In this document: in pieces, positions 49,270 through 58,690 of the stretch | How the letters are laid out: every line of letters starts with the position of its first letter | How positions within the stretch are numbered: position 1 is the first letter of the stretch | Assembly: GCA_004359425.1 (NCBI GenBank) | Contig: PTEU01000002.1 | Location: 661,702-725,701, forward strand | From: Ideonella sp. MAG2 | GTDB lineage: Bacteria > Pseudomonadota > Gammaproteobacteria > Burkholderiales > Burkholderiaceae_C | Length of the DNA stretch: 64,000 nucleotides | Direction of reading: 5' to 3' | The notes under the pieces: model-generated | Seen by the model: only the letters and a program-made list of their open reading frames with translations | Told to the model about the DNA's origin: nothing | The model's database searches: none | Position numbers and translations under genes: made by a program

Positions 49270-50673
49270 ATGAACACCCTCGACCACCCCATGGAGTCCT
49301 CTTGGGCCAGCGGCGATGCGGGCGACCTGTCCCATCTGGGCGTTGTGTCCACCCAGACATCGGCGCTGCACTTTGAGCCCGGCCCCAACTACGACGAGCG
49401 CTTAGCCCGGGTTCGCGAGGCCCAACAGCATGGGGGCAATCCCTTGCTTGAAGCCGCGTCGGTGCTGCTGCGGGCGCTGGCCGAAATGCCGCAGCGCCTG
49501 AACGAAGCCGGGCTGCTGGGCCTGCATGAACTGCTGAGTCGCGAGCTGCAAACCTTTACCCGCCTGTGCGAACAGGTCAATTTGCGGCGCGACCACCTGC
49601 TGGTAGCGCGCTACGCGCTATGCACCGCGTTAGACGAAGCCATCAACCTCTCGCCCACGGCGGGAGGGGCTCAAGAAAGCACAGGGCTGTGGTCGACGGT
49701 GGCCTTGCTGAACCACTTTCACGGCGAAAGCCACGGGGGCCGCAAAGTCTTCTTGATCATTGGTCGCCTGGCCAGCTCGGTGGACGAGCATCTGGATGTG
49801 CTCGAACTGATGCACCACCTGCTGAGCCTGGGCTTTATGGGCGACTACCGGGTGCAGGCCGAAGGGCGGCGACACCTGGAAACCATTCGGCATCGCCTGT
49901 TCACACTGGTGAGCGGCAAGCGCCCCGTGGTGCCCCGAGAGTTGTCTGTGCGCTGGCGCGGTGAAGGCCAGGGCAAGCTGCGATTGCTGCGCTCCGTGCC
50001 TGTGTGGGTGAGCGCCTGCCTCCTGGGTTTGACGCTGTTTGGGCTTTTTGCCTGGCACAAATACCATTTGTCTCAGCGCGGGGCGGTGCTGCAAGAACGC
50101 ATTGAGGCCCTCCAAAGCGTGCCCGCCCCCGTGGCAGCACCGCGTGCACAGCTTTTGACCCTGGCTGATCTGCTGGCTCCCGAGATTCAAGCCCAGAAGG
50201 TACAGGTGCTGGACGCCCCAGGGCGGTCCCTGGTGGTGTTCAAGGGCGACGGCATGTTCAGCGGGGGTTTGGCCACGTTGAGCCCGGCCACTCGTGCCAT
50301 CTTGAGTCGCATCGGCGAAGCCATTAACGACGTTCCTGGCGAGGTTCGCATCGTCGGCCACACCGACAACGTCGCGCTGAGCAGCGGGCAGTTCAAAAAC
50401 AATCAAGCCCTGTCTGAGGCGCGCGCGCTGGCCGTCAAGGCGCAGTTGGAGACCCATGGCGTCGACCCCCGCCGCATGATCGTCAGCGGCCGTGGTGAGC
50501 AAGCCCCGGTCGCCAGCAACGCCACGCCAGCGGGCCGCGCACGCAACCGGCGGGTAGAGATTGAAGTGGTCACCGGCCAGGCCACTGCGGCACCTGCTGC
50601 TGCCTCAGCCAGCGCCGCCACAGCCGGCGAGGCCCCCGCCTCTGCCCCCCACACCTCCTCCGTCAAGCTCTGA
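49270..50673 (+). CDS. tssL: T6SS membrane protein TssL with OmpA domain
   Basis: 467 residues. Cytoplasmic DotU-like domain (about 40-225) with NPLLEAASVLLRALAEMP and RYALCTALDEAINLS, a membrane helix at about 246-264 (VWVSACLLGLTLFGLFAWH), and a C-terminal periplasmic OmpA-like peptidoglycan-binding domain (about 325-440) with IVGHTDNVALSSG and GRARNRRVEIEV. This is the 'evolved' TssL type that anchors the complex to the wall without a separate TagL. Confidence 0.94.
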   Translation: MNTLDHPMESSWASGDAGDLSHLGVVSTQTSALHFEPGPNYDERLARVREAQQHGGNPLLEAASVLLRALAEMPQRLNEAGLLGLHELLSRELQTFTRLCEQVNLRRDHLLVARYALCTALDEAINLSPTAGGAQESTGLWSTVALLNHFHGESHGGRKVFLIIGRLASSVDEHLDVLELMHHLLSLGFMGDYRVQAEGRRHLETIRHRLFTLVSGKRPVVPRELSVRWRGEGQGKLRLLRSVPVWVSACLLGLTLFGLFAWHKYHLSQRGAVLQERIEALQSVPAPVAAPRAQLLTLADLLAPEIQAQKVQVLDAPGRSLVVFKGDGMFSGGLATLSPATRAILSRIGEAINDVPGEVRIVGHTDNVALSSGQFKNNQALSEARALAVKAQLETHGVDPRRMIVSGRGEQAPVASNATPAGRARNRRVEIEVVTGQATAAPAAASASAATAGEAPASAPHTSSVKL

Positions 50674-50684
50674 TCGACCCCACC

Positions 50685-53600
50685 ATGCCAGGACCTTTGC
50701 AATCAGCCAAGCTGCGTGCGGCCATCTTGTTTTTGGCCGTCTTGCTGCTGGGGCTCGCCATCTGGTTTCTCGGCCCGCTGCTGGCCATTGGTGAATTTCG
50801 ACCACTGGCCTCTACCGGGGCGCGCATTTTTGCCATCACCATGCTGTTGTTGCTGGCCATTTTTGCGCTGCTGGAATGGACGCTCAGCGCCTTGGGCGTG
50901 ATGGCCTTGTGCGTGCTGATCTGGTACGGCGGCCCACTGCTCGCCTTGGGCCCCGCTGAGAGCACCTGGCACCCCTTGATGGGCGAGTGGCCACGAGCCT
51001 TGCTGATTGCGGCAGTGCTGCTGATCTATGCCACCTGGGCGCTGCTCAAACTCTGGCACATGGTGCGCAATGACGAGGCTTTTGCCAAACGCATTTTTGG
51101 GCTCGACAAAAAGAACCAAGCCCAAAACCTAGCCAAAGAAGAAATTCGCGCGCTGCAAAACAAGGCCCAGGGGGCTGTTCAAGAGCTGCGCAAAATGCGC
51201 TTGACCGTGGCGGGGCATACCGGCAGCGTGGTGTCCTTTTTCAAGCGCCTCGTTGAAGGCAAGCGTTACCTGTACGAGCTGCCCTGGTACATGATGGTGG
51301 GCAACCCGGGGGCGGGCAAAAGCTCGGTCATCACCAATGCGGGGCTGACCTTTCCTCTGTCCGAGCAAATGGCGGCTGCGTCGGTCACTGGGCTTCAAGG
51401 CCCAGACCGGGGCACTTTGAACTGCAATTGGTGGTTCACCAACGAAGCCGTCTTGATCGACACCGCCGGCCGCTACACCGCGCCGGGCGATACCCCCATC
51501 CCCGACGCCGCCAACTCCGCCGACGACCATGGCGATGGGCTGCACAACAAAAACCAAGCCGAATGGCAGGGGTTCTTGGGCGTGCTGAGAAAAGCCCGGC
51601 CACGCGCCCCCATCAACGGCGTATTGCTGACCATCGACATCGGCGAGATCTGCCGCAGCAGCGACGCCGACCTGCTGGTGCATGCCGCGCGCCTGCGCGC
51701 CCGCTTGGGCGAGCTGAGGCAACAACTGGGCATCCGCTTTCCGGTCTATGTGTTTCTCACCAAGGCCGACCTGCTCCCTGGCTTTAACGCCTACTTTGCG
51801 CCCTTGGGTACCGAAGCCCGCACCCAGGTCTGGGGCTTTACCCTGCCGCTGGACCCGCTGAAGGCCCCGCGCGCGCCCCGCAAAGAACCCTCAGACACGG
51901 CACAGGCCAGCGAGCCACAAGCCGACCCGACTTGGGCACTGCCCACGCGTTTGCAATTTGAAATGCAGGCCCTGCAGCGACGCTTGGCGGCAGGTGTAGC
52001 CACGCGCTTGCAAGAAGAATACGACCTGGATCGGCGTCAAAGCCTTTACCTCTTACCGCATGAGTTCTTGGCCCTGGCCCCCCGGGTGGTGCACCTGCTG
52101 GATGCCACCTTCTCCGACAACCGCTTCGATACCACCCAACACCAACACATGCTGCGAGGCGTGTACTTCACCAGCGCCACCCAGCCGGTGATCGACAACC
52201 CGCCCGCAGCCGACTCCCGCGCCCTGGTGCAGCGCCTGTTGCGCGCCCTGAAAGGGCCTTCTGCCCAAGGTTCGCCCTCATGGACGGCGGTGGAAACCGG
52301 TAGCCATCGCAGCTACTTTGTCACCAATGCCTTGCAAGAGGTTGTGTTCCCAGAGTCGCACTTGGTGCGCCCAAACCTCCGCTGGGAGGCGCGCTTCCGC
52401 TTGCTGCGTCTGTTAGGGCACACCTTGGTGATCCTGCTGTTCCTGTGGCTGGCCAGCGCTCTTTTGCTGAGCCAAAAGCAAAACCATGACTACCTCGATG
52501 GCCTGGAGCGGCGCATCGCAAGCCTGCAGAGGCATATCACCGAGGCCAAAGCCCATGAGCACCCCGAGCGCATTGCCGCCCTGCTGACGGAAGCCCAGCA
52601 ACTGCCCTTGCAAGCAGGGCTTGACCTGGCAGAGCCCGGCATGAGCTATCAATACGGGCTCTACACCCCGCCGCCCTTGGTCACACAGGCCCAGCAGCTT
52701 TATGCCCATCTGCAAGACCACTTGGTGCTGCCGGTGGTGATCCGCCGCATGGAATATCGGCTTCAGCAAGCCCTGTTCGACCAGGACGACGCCGCCGCCT
52801 ACGAGACGCTGCGGGTCTACCTGCTGCTGCACGATGCCAAGCGCTACCAAACCGACAAATCGGCAGCGTCCGACCTGCGAAGCTGGGTGGTGGCCGACTG
52901 GCAAGGCCAGTTCGAAGAAGCCACCCACGCAGAGACGGTTGAAAGCCCCGCCGGGCCTCAAGCCACGTCGCCCAGCGTGCGCCTACCGCCCAAGGTCGTG
53001 CCCACCTTGTCGGAGAGCTTTGGCCAAAGTGCCGCCATGATCGGCCATTTGCAAGCCTTGTTCTCGGGCCAGCGGCCCGTGCAATCCACCCAAACGGCGG
53101 ACGAAGCCCTGGTCAAAAAAGTGCGCCAGTTCTTGGATGGCCGTGGCACCAGCGAGCGGCTTTACGAGCGCGCCAAGCGTGCGGTGCTGAGCGACGCGCC
53201 GCGTGAGTTCTCGCTGGTGCGCGTGCTTGGCCCACAGGCCGGTGCGCTGCTGCGCCGCGAGAGCGGTGCCTCGCTCGAAGTGGGGGTGCCGGGCTTGTTC
53301 ACCTATGACGGCTACCACGATTTGTTTGCCAAGCGCCTCAAAGAGCTGGTGACTGTGGCCATGGACGACGATGCCTGGGCCATGGGCCGTGGCGTGTCCT
53401 TGAGTGCTGAGGCGGCCTCAGAAAAAAAAAGCAGCTACACCGTACGGGGGCAAGACGAGACCACTGCACTGGTTGAAGACATCCGCACCCAATACCTGCA
53501 AGAGTATGCCCAGTTGTGGGAAGCCTTTCTGGCTGACCTGAGGCTCAGAGAAGCCGCCGATGGCGAGTCCATGACCTTTGAAGTCGGCCTGATCCGACAA

Positions 53601-54905
53601 CTCGCTGCTGTCGATTCCCCCCTGATCCGGCTGGGCCGCCAAGCCGCCCGAGAAACCACCCTCTCTCGGCCCTTGCAGGTTCAAGATCGCGACAAGACCC
53701 TGCTCGACAAAGCCAGCGAGTCGCTGGAGAAGAACGCCGCCAAGTTCAACCAAGGCTTGGGCCTGAGGCCCGAGCAGCGGCTGGAGCGGCAAATTGTGGA
53801 CGACACCTTTGCCGCCTTGCGCGAGGTCGTTGCGGGCCAGCCTGACCCTGCGGCGGGGCCAGTCACCCAGCCCCGCATCGAGCAAGTCAGCAGTGTGCTC
53901 AACGAGTACTACACCACCTTGGTGGTGGCGCAAGCCGCCATTGAAAGCAAGTCACTGCCGCCCCAAACGACCGAGAGCGCCAACAAGCTGCGCATTGAAG
54001 CCGGCAAGTTGCCCGCGCCCTTTCGTCAGGTCTTGCTGGATGTGAGCGCCATGGGCAGCGACAAAGTCAGCGCCGGTGCCGCCTCAATTCTGCGCGCCCA
54101 AGCCCGCAGCCAGTTGGATCGGCTCCAGGGGCTGCTGGCTCTCACCGTCACCGAGCCCTGCAGGCGGCAGATCGCTGGACGCTACCCGTTTGCCACCAGC
54201 AGCCAAGAGGTGGCTGCCGACGACTTCAGCGCCTTCTTCGGCGCAGGCGGGGCGGCGGATGAATACTTCACCAAGTACCTGCTGCCCTTGGTGGACACCT
54301 CCACCACCCCCTGGCGCTACCGGCACCCCGACAGCGCCTCGGCCATGGTGGGCACCGAAGGTTTGGCCGAAGGGCGGGCGCCGTCGGCCGCGCGCACCGG
54401 CCCCACCTTGCTGGGCGAGTTGCTCAAACTGCTGCCCGTGAGCGGCCCACCGCTGGAACCCTTTGCCCAGATCAAGGCCATCCGCGAAGCCTATTTTCGG
54501 GAACCCGGGGCCAAGCGCATGAGCTGGAAGCAAGACATCAAAGTCGCGAGCCTGGACCCCACCGTGACTGAGCTGGTGATTGACGTGGATGGCCAAGTCC
54601 AGCGCTACTCCCACGGGCCCGTGCAAACCTGGGTGACCCAATGGCCAGGCCCGCGCGGTGGCTTGGGCATCGATGTGTCGGTGCAGCCGCGCCTGCGGCC
54701 AGACACCGCCATCGTCCAGGCTCGTGGGCCCTGGGCCCCCTTGCAGCTTCTTGAAAAGGGCCGCGTCACCCCGGGGGCCAGTGCCGGCCGCATGGGCGTG
54801 GAGTTCAGCTTCGATGGCCGCAAGGCCTTGCTGGAGTTGCAAACCACCGGCATCAACCCGCTCAGCACCGAGCTGCTGCGCAACTTCAAGTGCCCTGGGG
54901 TGTGA
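50685..54905 (+). CDS. tssM: T6SS membrane protein TssM (IcmF-like)
   Basis: 1406-residue inner-membrane core of the T6SS channel. N-terminal membrane helices (about 8-32, 42-75, 105-122), a cytoplasmic NTPase-like domain with Walker A GNPGAGKSSVI (about residue 206), a further helix at about 572-596, then a large periplasmic part that binds TssJ. C-terminal IcmF/DUF domains are present. Walker A intact suggests nucleotide binding. Length is slightly above the usual 1100-1300. Confidence 0.95.
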   Translation: MPGPLQSAKLRAAILFLAVLLLGLAIWFLGPLLAIGEFRPLASTGARIFAITMLLLLAIFALLEWTLSALGVMALCVLIWYGGPLLALGPAESTWHPLMGEWPRALLIAAVLLIYATWALLKLWHMVRNDEAFAKRIFGLDKKNQAQNLAKEEIRALQNKAQGAVQELRKMRLTVAGHTGSVVSFFKRLVEGKRYLYELPWYMMVGNPGAGKSSVITNAGLTFPLSEQMAAASVTGLQGPDRGTLNCNWWFTNEAVLIDTAGRYTAPGDTPIPDAANSADDHGDGLHNKNQAEWQGFLGVLRKARPRAPINGVLLTIDIGEICRSSDADLLVHAARLRARLGELRQQLGIRFPVYVFLTKADLLPGFNAYFAPLGTEARTQVWGFTLPLDPLKAPRAPRKEPSDTAQASEPQADPTWALPTRLQFEMQALQRRLAAGVATRLQEEYDLDRRQSLYLLPHEFLALAPRVVHLLDATFSDNRFDTTQHQHMLRGVYFTSATQPVIDNPPAADSRALVQRLLRALKGPSAQGSPSWTAVETGSHRSYFVTNALQEVVFPESHLVRPNLRWEARFRLLRLLGHTLVILLFLWLASALLLSQKQNHDYLDGLERRIASLQRHITEAKAHEHPERIAALLTEAQQLPLQAGLDLAEPGMSYQYGLYTPPPLVTQAQQLYAHLQDHLVLPVVIRRMEYRLQQALFDQDDAAAYETLRVYLLLHDAKRYQTDKSAASDLRSWVVADWQGQFEEATHAETVESPAGPQATSPSVRLPPKVVPTLSESFGQSAAMIGHLQALFSGQRPVQSTQTADEALVKKVRQFLDGRGTSERLYERAKRAVLSDAPREFSLVRVLGPQAGALLRRESGASLEVGVPGLFTYDGYHDLFAKRLKELVTVAMDDDAWAMGRGVSLSAEAASEKKSSYTVRGQDETTALVEDIRTQYLQEYAQLWEAFLADLRLREAADGESMTFEVGLIRQLAAVDSPLIRLGRQAARETTLSRPLQVQDRDKTLLDKASESLEKNAAKFNQGLGLRPEQRLERQIVDDTFAALREVVAGQPDPAAGPVTQPRIEQVSSVLNEYYTTLVVAQAAIESKSLPPQTTESANKLRIEAGKLPAPFRQVLLDVSAMGSDKVSAGAASILRAQARSQLDRLQGLLALTVTEPCRRQIAGRYPFATSSQEVAADDFSAFFGAGGAADEYFTKYLLPLVDTSTTPWRYRHPDSASAMVGTEGLAEGRAPSAARTGPTLLGELLKLLPVSGPPLEPFAQIKAIREAYFREPGAKRMSWKQDIKVASLDPTVTELVIDVDGQVQRYSHGPVQTWVTQWPGPRGGLGIDVSVQPRLRPDTAIVQARGPWAPLQLLEKGRVTPGASAGRMGVEFSFDGRKALLELQTTGINPLSTELLRNFKCPGV

Positions 54906-54906
54906 C

Positions 54907-55743
54907 ATGGGCTGGCTCTCCCACTTTCTCCAACGCCAGACGACGCGCCGTCTCGCCGGGCCTTTGGCCATCTGGGGAAAGGTGCCCAGCCATAGCGATT
55001 TCATCAACGTCAACACCTTGATTCAAGACACCCAGGCGTGGGCGGCCTGGGTGGCCCATCAATGGCAAACACCCAGCCCGCCCGCAGCCAAACGCAAGCC
55101 CCAAGACCAAGGCTGGATGAGCCTCAGCCCCGAGCCCCACAGCTACGCCGACCTCAGCCAAATCCCAGTGGCCTTTATGCTGCCCGCCCCCGCCGACCAG
55201 GGTGGCGAGCAGTTTTGGCGCGGCGTGCTGGTGACCTCGCGCGACCGCATCGGTCGCCCCCATCCCCTGATCGTCTACCAGCGAGCCAGCCCGCGTTGGT
55301 TGCGACGCCTGCCCAGCCCAAACCCTGCGGCAGCCACCCCAGACTGGACCCACACCCAGCCCGCCCAGGAGTCTCAAGACCTGCTCTATTGGTTGGCCCG
55401 AGTGCTGGCCCGCTGGCAGGCTCATCACGACACCCTGGGCACACTCAGCCGCGCCATTGCCTCGCTCAACCAACTGCATGCGCCGGGCCTGCGCCAGCTC
55501 CTGGGGGATGGCCCGTCCGTCGTGGCACCGGCACGGCTGCACGAGCTGGTCAACAGCCTCGGGCGCGATGACGACATCCCCGACGCCATGGACAGCATCG
55601 ACAGCGTGCGACACCTGCTCAGCGCCGGGCAACGCCGCGCCCCGAGCCCGGCCCAGAGCTGTGGCTTTTGGATTCTTGACTCCGGCGGTGAGCGCCTGCG
55701 CCAAACCACCCGGTGGAGCGACCTCTGGAAGGCATCAGCATGA
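54907..55743 (+). CDS. tagF: T6SS-associated protein TagF
   Basis: 278 residues from the ATG at 54907, one base after tssM. TagF pattern near the start: PLAIWGKVPSHSDFINVNT (family WxGKLPxxGDF), then WMSLSPEPHSYADLSQIPV and RIGRPHPLIVY. In Pseudomonas TagF represses T6SS assembly and works alongside the PpkA-PppA pathway; neither kinase nor phosphatase is in this window. Stop overlaps the next gene by 4 bases. Confidence 0.88.
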   Translation: MGWLSHFLQRQTTRRLAGPLAIWGKVPSHSDFINVNTLIQDTQAWAAWVAHQWQTPSPPAAKRKPQDQGWMSLSPEPHSYADLSQIPVAFMLPAPADQGGEQFWRGVLVTSRDRIGRPHPLIVYQRASPRWLRRLPSPNPAAATPDWTHTQPAQESQDLLYWLARVLARWQAHHDTLGTLSRAIASLNQLHAPGLRQLLGDGPSVVAPARLHELVNSLGRDDDIPDAMDSIDSVRHLLSAGQRRAPSPAQSCGFWILDSGGERLRQTTRWSDLWKASA

Positions 55744-56444
55744 GCGACGCGCCCGATTTCGACCTCACCGATCTGGCCCGCCAGTTTGCCGAGCCAACGG
55801 CCGCCCCTGCGGCACCGGGTTTGGTGAGCCAGGCACTTGAAGATTTGGTGAGAGACGGCCAAGCCGAACAGGACCGAGCCTTCGCCTTAGACCAACGCCC
55901 TCAGCCCGCACCTACGCCCACACTCACGCCACCGCCCCTGCGCGCCAACGCGGCAGCGGCAGCGCTAGCCCCTGCCGAAGCCGACGCCGACGCCGCAAGC
56001 GCAGCCGACCTGCTGGACATGCTGCACCAAGACTACCTGCGCGCCTTGGTTGACCCCACGCTGCTGAGTCAGCAAAGCGCCTGGGCCAGCATCGATGCCG
56101 CCCAATCCGTCTCTCACGCAGACCCCTTGGACGACCTCAAGCGCCAAGCCGCCGACACCCACAGCCTGTACGAATTGCTGAGCCCCTTGCCCGCCATGGA
56201 CGACGTTCTCAACAGCCTGGACACCGGCCTGGGCGACGCACGCCTCCTGGCCGAGGTCTCGCATGACAGCGTGTTGCACCTGCTGGCTCCTCCGCACCTC
56301 CAGGCGGCCCAGGCCGACAGCGAATTGCTGGCTGCGCTTTTGGCCAGCGATGTGCCCAGCTTGACGCTCAAAGAACATCACGACCTGTCGCTTGACAGTG
56401 CCCTCAGCAGTTTGTTTGCCCGACCCGAGGGCCCCACACCATGA
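55740..56444 (+). CDS. T6SS accessory protein, TagK-like
   Basis: 234 residues, acidic, with an Ala/Pro-rich N-terminal part (about 1-80). The C-terminal region (LLDMLHQDYLRALVDPTLL, DPLDDLKRQAA, then LYELLSPLPAMDDVLNSLD) is similar in pattern to TagK proteins of Burkholderia T6SS loci, which I recognise with moderate certainty. The FHA-type domain some TagK carry is not seen. Translationally coupled on both sides by ATGA overlaps, hence probably a conserved part of the assembly. Confidence 0.55.
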   Translation: MSDAPDFDLTDLARQFAEPTAAPAAPGLVSQALEDLVRDGQAEQDRAFALDQRPQPAPTPTLTPPPLRANAAAAALAPAEADADAASAADLLDMLHQDYLRALVDPTLLSQQSAWASIDAAQSVSHADPLDDLKRQAADTHSLYELLSPLPAMDDVLNSLDTGLGDARLLAEVSHDSVLHLLAPPHLQAAQADSELLAALLASDVPSLTLKEHHDLSLDSALSSLFARPEGPTP

Positions 56445-57352
56445 CCGCCAGCCCCACCTTGACCCTGCTCAGCCAAATTCACGGCGGCACCAGCCTGCAG
56501 CATGCACTCTCGGAGGTGGAAGCCCAGGTTCGCCAGCAGCCCCAGGCCCGAGAGGCCCGCTGGGCCCTGATCGAACTGCTCTGCACCTTGGGCCAATGGG
56601 AGCGTGCCCAGCAACAGCTGCAAAGCTTTGCGCGCCTGTTTGCAGACGCCAGCAACGCCACCCAAACCATGGGCGGGCTGGTACAAGCGGAGGCTCAGCG
56701 GCAACTGGTTTTTGCTGGCCACCTGCTGCCCACCCCACTGGCCAGCTCGCCGGCGTGGATGACCGACCTTGGCCGAGCCCTGCACCTGGGGCTGAGCGGC
56801 CAACTCGACGCCGCAGATGAGCTGCGCGAGGCGGCGCTGGCCAGCGCCACCAGCCCCGCCGGTTGGTGCAGCCTGCAAGACGGCACGGGCCAAACGCCCG
56901 CCGACGCTGACACCGAGGCCACCGGCGCAGCGCCGCTGCGGTTTGAGTGGTTGGCCGACACCGACTCTCGCTTTGGCCCGGTCTTGGAAGTGATGCATCA
57001 GGGCCAGTACCGCTGGCTGCCGCTGAGCGATGTTGCCAGCCTCACGCTGCGTGTACCGCAACGCCTGGGCGACTTGGTTTGGTCGCCCGCACTGCTCAAA
57101 ACACGCCCCCAAGACGGGCAAGCTGCGGCACTGCTGCAAGTCCACATCCCCGCCCGCTACCCCGGCACCGAACACAGCAGCAACGAACAAGGCAGCGCCC
57201 AGCGCGAAGCGCTACTTTTGGGCCGCCTCAGCCGCTGGACGGATGTAGGCCGCAGCGCCATCGTCGGCCTGGGCCAGCGCACCTGGATGTGCGACAGCCA
57301 CGACTGGCCCCAGCTCAACATCCGCTACCTGGAAATGGATGCCCTGCCATGA
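56441..57352 (+). CDS. tagJ: T6SS accessory protein TagJ/ImpE
   Basis: 303 residues. N-terminal helical repeat (about 15-70) resembling TPR, in which LSEVEAQVRQQPQAREARW plus LIELLCTLGQWERAQQQL is the typical ImpE opening, and a C-terminal domain with EWLADTDSRFGPVLEVM and QYRWLPLSDVASL, the ImpE/SciE signature. TagJ links ClpV or TssE to the sheath in some systems. Coupled by 4-base overlaps to both neighbours. Confidence 0.88.
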   Translation: MTASPTLTLLSQIHGGTSLQHALSEVEAQVRQQPQAREARWALIELLCTLGQWERAQQQLQSFARLFADASNATQTMGGLVQAEAQRQLVFAGHLLPTPLASSPAWMTDLGRALHLGLSGQLDAADELREAALASATSPAGWCSLQDGTGQTPADADTEATGAAPLRFEWLADTDSRFGPVLEVMHQGQYRWLPLSDVASLTLRVPQRLGDLVWSPALLKTRPQDGQAAALLQVHIPARYPGTEHSSNEQGSAQREALLLGRLSRWTDVGRSAIVGLGQRTWMCDSHDWPQLNIRYLEMDALP

Positions 57353-57918
57353 GCCGCACGCACCCATTGCACCCGGCGGCACGCCCCCCCCTGGACGAAC
57401 AAGCCCGGGCCGATGCCCGGGCTGTTGAGCACCGCTATCTGCCCACCCTGTTTGACCGCCTCTGCGACGACGCCCCCAGCGAGCGCAGCGAAGCCCCCGG
57501 GGCCTATGTGCCTGACCGCCAGCGCATGCGCGAGATTTTGCAGCGCGACCTGAGCCTCCTGCTCAACACGCTCAACCATGACAGCACACTCGGCCTGCAC
57601 CGCTACCCCCAGGTGGCCGCGAGCTGCGTGAACTACGGCATGCCGCCCATGGCCGGGCAAACCTTGTCTGAACGGCAATGGGCCGACATCGAACAAGCCG
57701 TGCGCCTGGCCATTACCCGCTTTGAGCCGCGCATCGTGCCCGACACACTGGTAGTGCGCCCGCTGCAAAAGTCTACGGGCAAGCAAAGCGCTCACCTCCT
57801 GAATTTCGAAATATCTGGGCAGGTCTACATGCTGCCCTATCCCTTGGAGTTCATGGTTCAAAGCACGGCCGACCTAGAGGCCATGCGCATGGAGTTGAGG
57901 GAGGCCAAGCAGACATGA
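57349..57918 (+). CDS. tssE: T6SS baseplate protein TssE (gp25-like)
   Basis: 189 residues. gp25-like core from about residue 25: LPTLFDRLCDDAP, RMREILQRDLSLLLNTLNH and SCVNYGMPPMAGQTL, matching the lysozyme-like fold without its catalytic residues. C-terminal FEPRIVPDTLVV and LNFEISGQVYMLP are standard. Stop overlaps the start of the following LysM gene by 4 bases. Confidence 0.93.
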   Translation: MSRTHPLHPAARPPLDEQARADARAVEHRYLPTLFDRLCDDAPSERSEAPGAYVPDRQRMREILQRDLSLLLNTLNHDSTLGLHRYPQVAASCVNYGMPPMAGQTLSERQWADIEQAVRLAITRFEPRIVPDTLVVRPLQKSTGKQSAHLLNFEISGQVYMLPYPLEFMVQSTADLEAMRMELREAKQT

Positions 57919-58679
57919 CCCCTGAGCAAAAGGCAGCCCTTGCGCGGCTCAATCAACCCTACTCATCAGTGAATGAAGGTTGGCGTAGAACCATAGCAAG
58001 TGCGATTGACGATCTCGCTCGATGGATCACCCATGATGCAGTGATTCAGCGCTTGGTTAATCAATTCACCGATACGCTGAAGCCCAGCAAGATGCCTGTG
58101 CTGGATTGGCGCCTCGTGCGCGCCATGATCTGGACGGAGACCAACCCTTACAAAGTCTCTCAATGGAGCGGAAACGTTATGCAAATCGGGGTGACTGGTG
58201 ACCCCGGGATGAATGTGGTTCTGCAAGGCGATGAAAACGTCAAACTGATTCTCGACGACGCCTCACGCAAGACACTGACCAAGGCCAGCATCACAACCGA
58301 TCCCAATACCAACATCCTGGCGGGTATGAGCTACATGTTGAGCCGAATGTGCGAGTCCGAGTCTTTCGAAGAGATAGACCCCGCACACCCCAAGCTCTCG
58401 GATCATGTCGTTAAAAAAGGTGAAACCTTGGACGCCATTGCCAAGACCGTCGGCTGTAGTACGCAGTGGTTGCTCAAGTTGAACAACCAAAATCCCAAGC
58501 TCGCTATCGGGCAGACCATCAAGGTGCAAGCCACCCTCAGAGGCCGTCGCATCAGCAGTTGGCGCGCCTTCACGCCCGAGAACCTCCAGTCTCGCTACAA
58601 CGGCAATGGAGATCCTCATTACGCCAAGAAGTTGCACTACTGCCTGGGCGTGATGGACATCATTGCCATGCCCCGATAA
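57915..58679 (+). CDS. Lytic-transglycosylase-like protein with inserted LysM; candidate T6SS effector
   Basis: 254 residues, no signal peptide. Catalytic-fold pattern: LVRAMIWTETNP with candidate catalytic Glu75, SGNVMQIGVTGDPG, and NTNILAGMSYMLSRM (NIxAGxxYL helix). The LysM domain (about 162-205, HVVKKGETLDAIAKTVGCS through KLAIGQTIKVQ) follows, and then the last conserved motif of the fold, RYNGNGDPHYAKKLHY (from residue 228). LysM thus sits inside the transglycosylase domain. Coupled to tssE by a 4-base overlap. Sampled GC is about 52-55%, versus 68% in tssE and vgrG. Being cytosolic, it could reach peptidoglycan only by the T6SS. Alternative: a conserved assembly hydrolase. Confidence 0.75.
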   Translation: MTPEQKAALARLNQPYSSVNEGWRRTIASAIDDLARWITHDAVIQRLVNQFTDTLKPSKMPVLDWRLVRAMIWTETNPYKVSQWSGNVMQIGVTGDPGMNVVLQGDENVKLILDDASRKTLTKASITTDPNTNILAGMSYMLSRMCESESFEEIDPAHPKLSDHVVKKGETLDAIAKTVGCSTQWLLKLNNQNPKLAIGQTIKVQATLRGRRISSWRAFTPENLQSRYNGNGDPHYAKKLHYCLGVMDIIAMPR

Positions 58680-58690
58680 GGCCCTGCACG

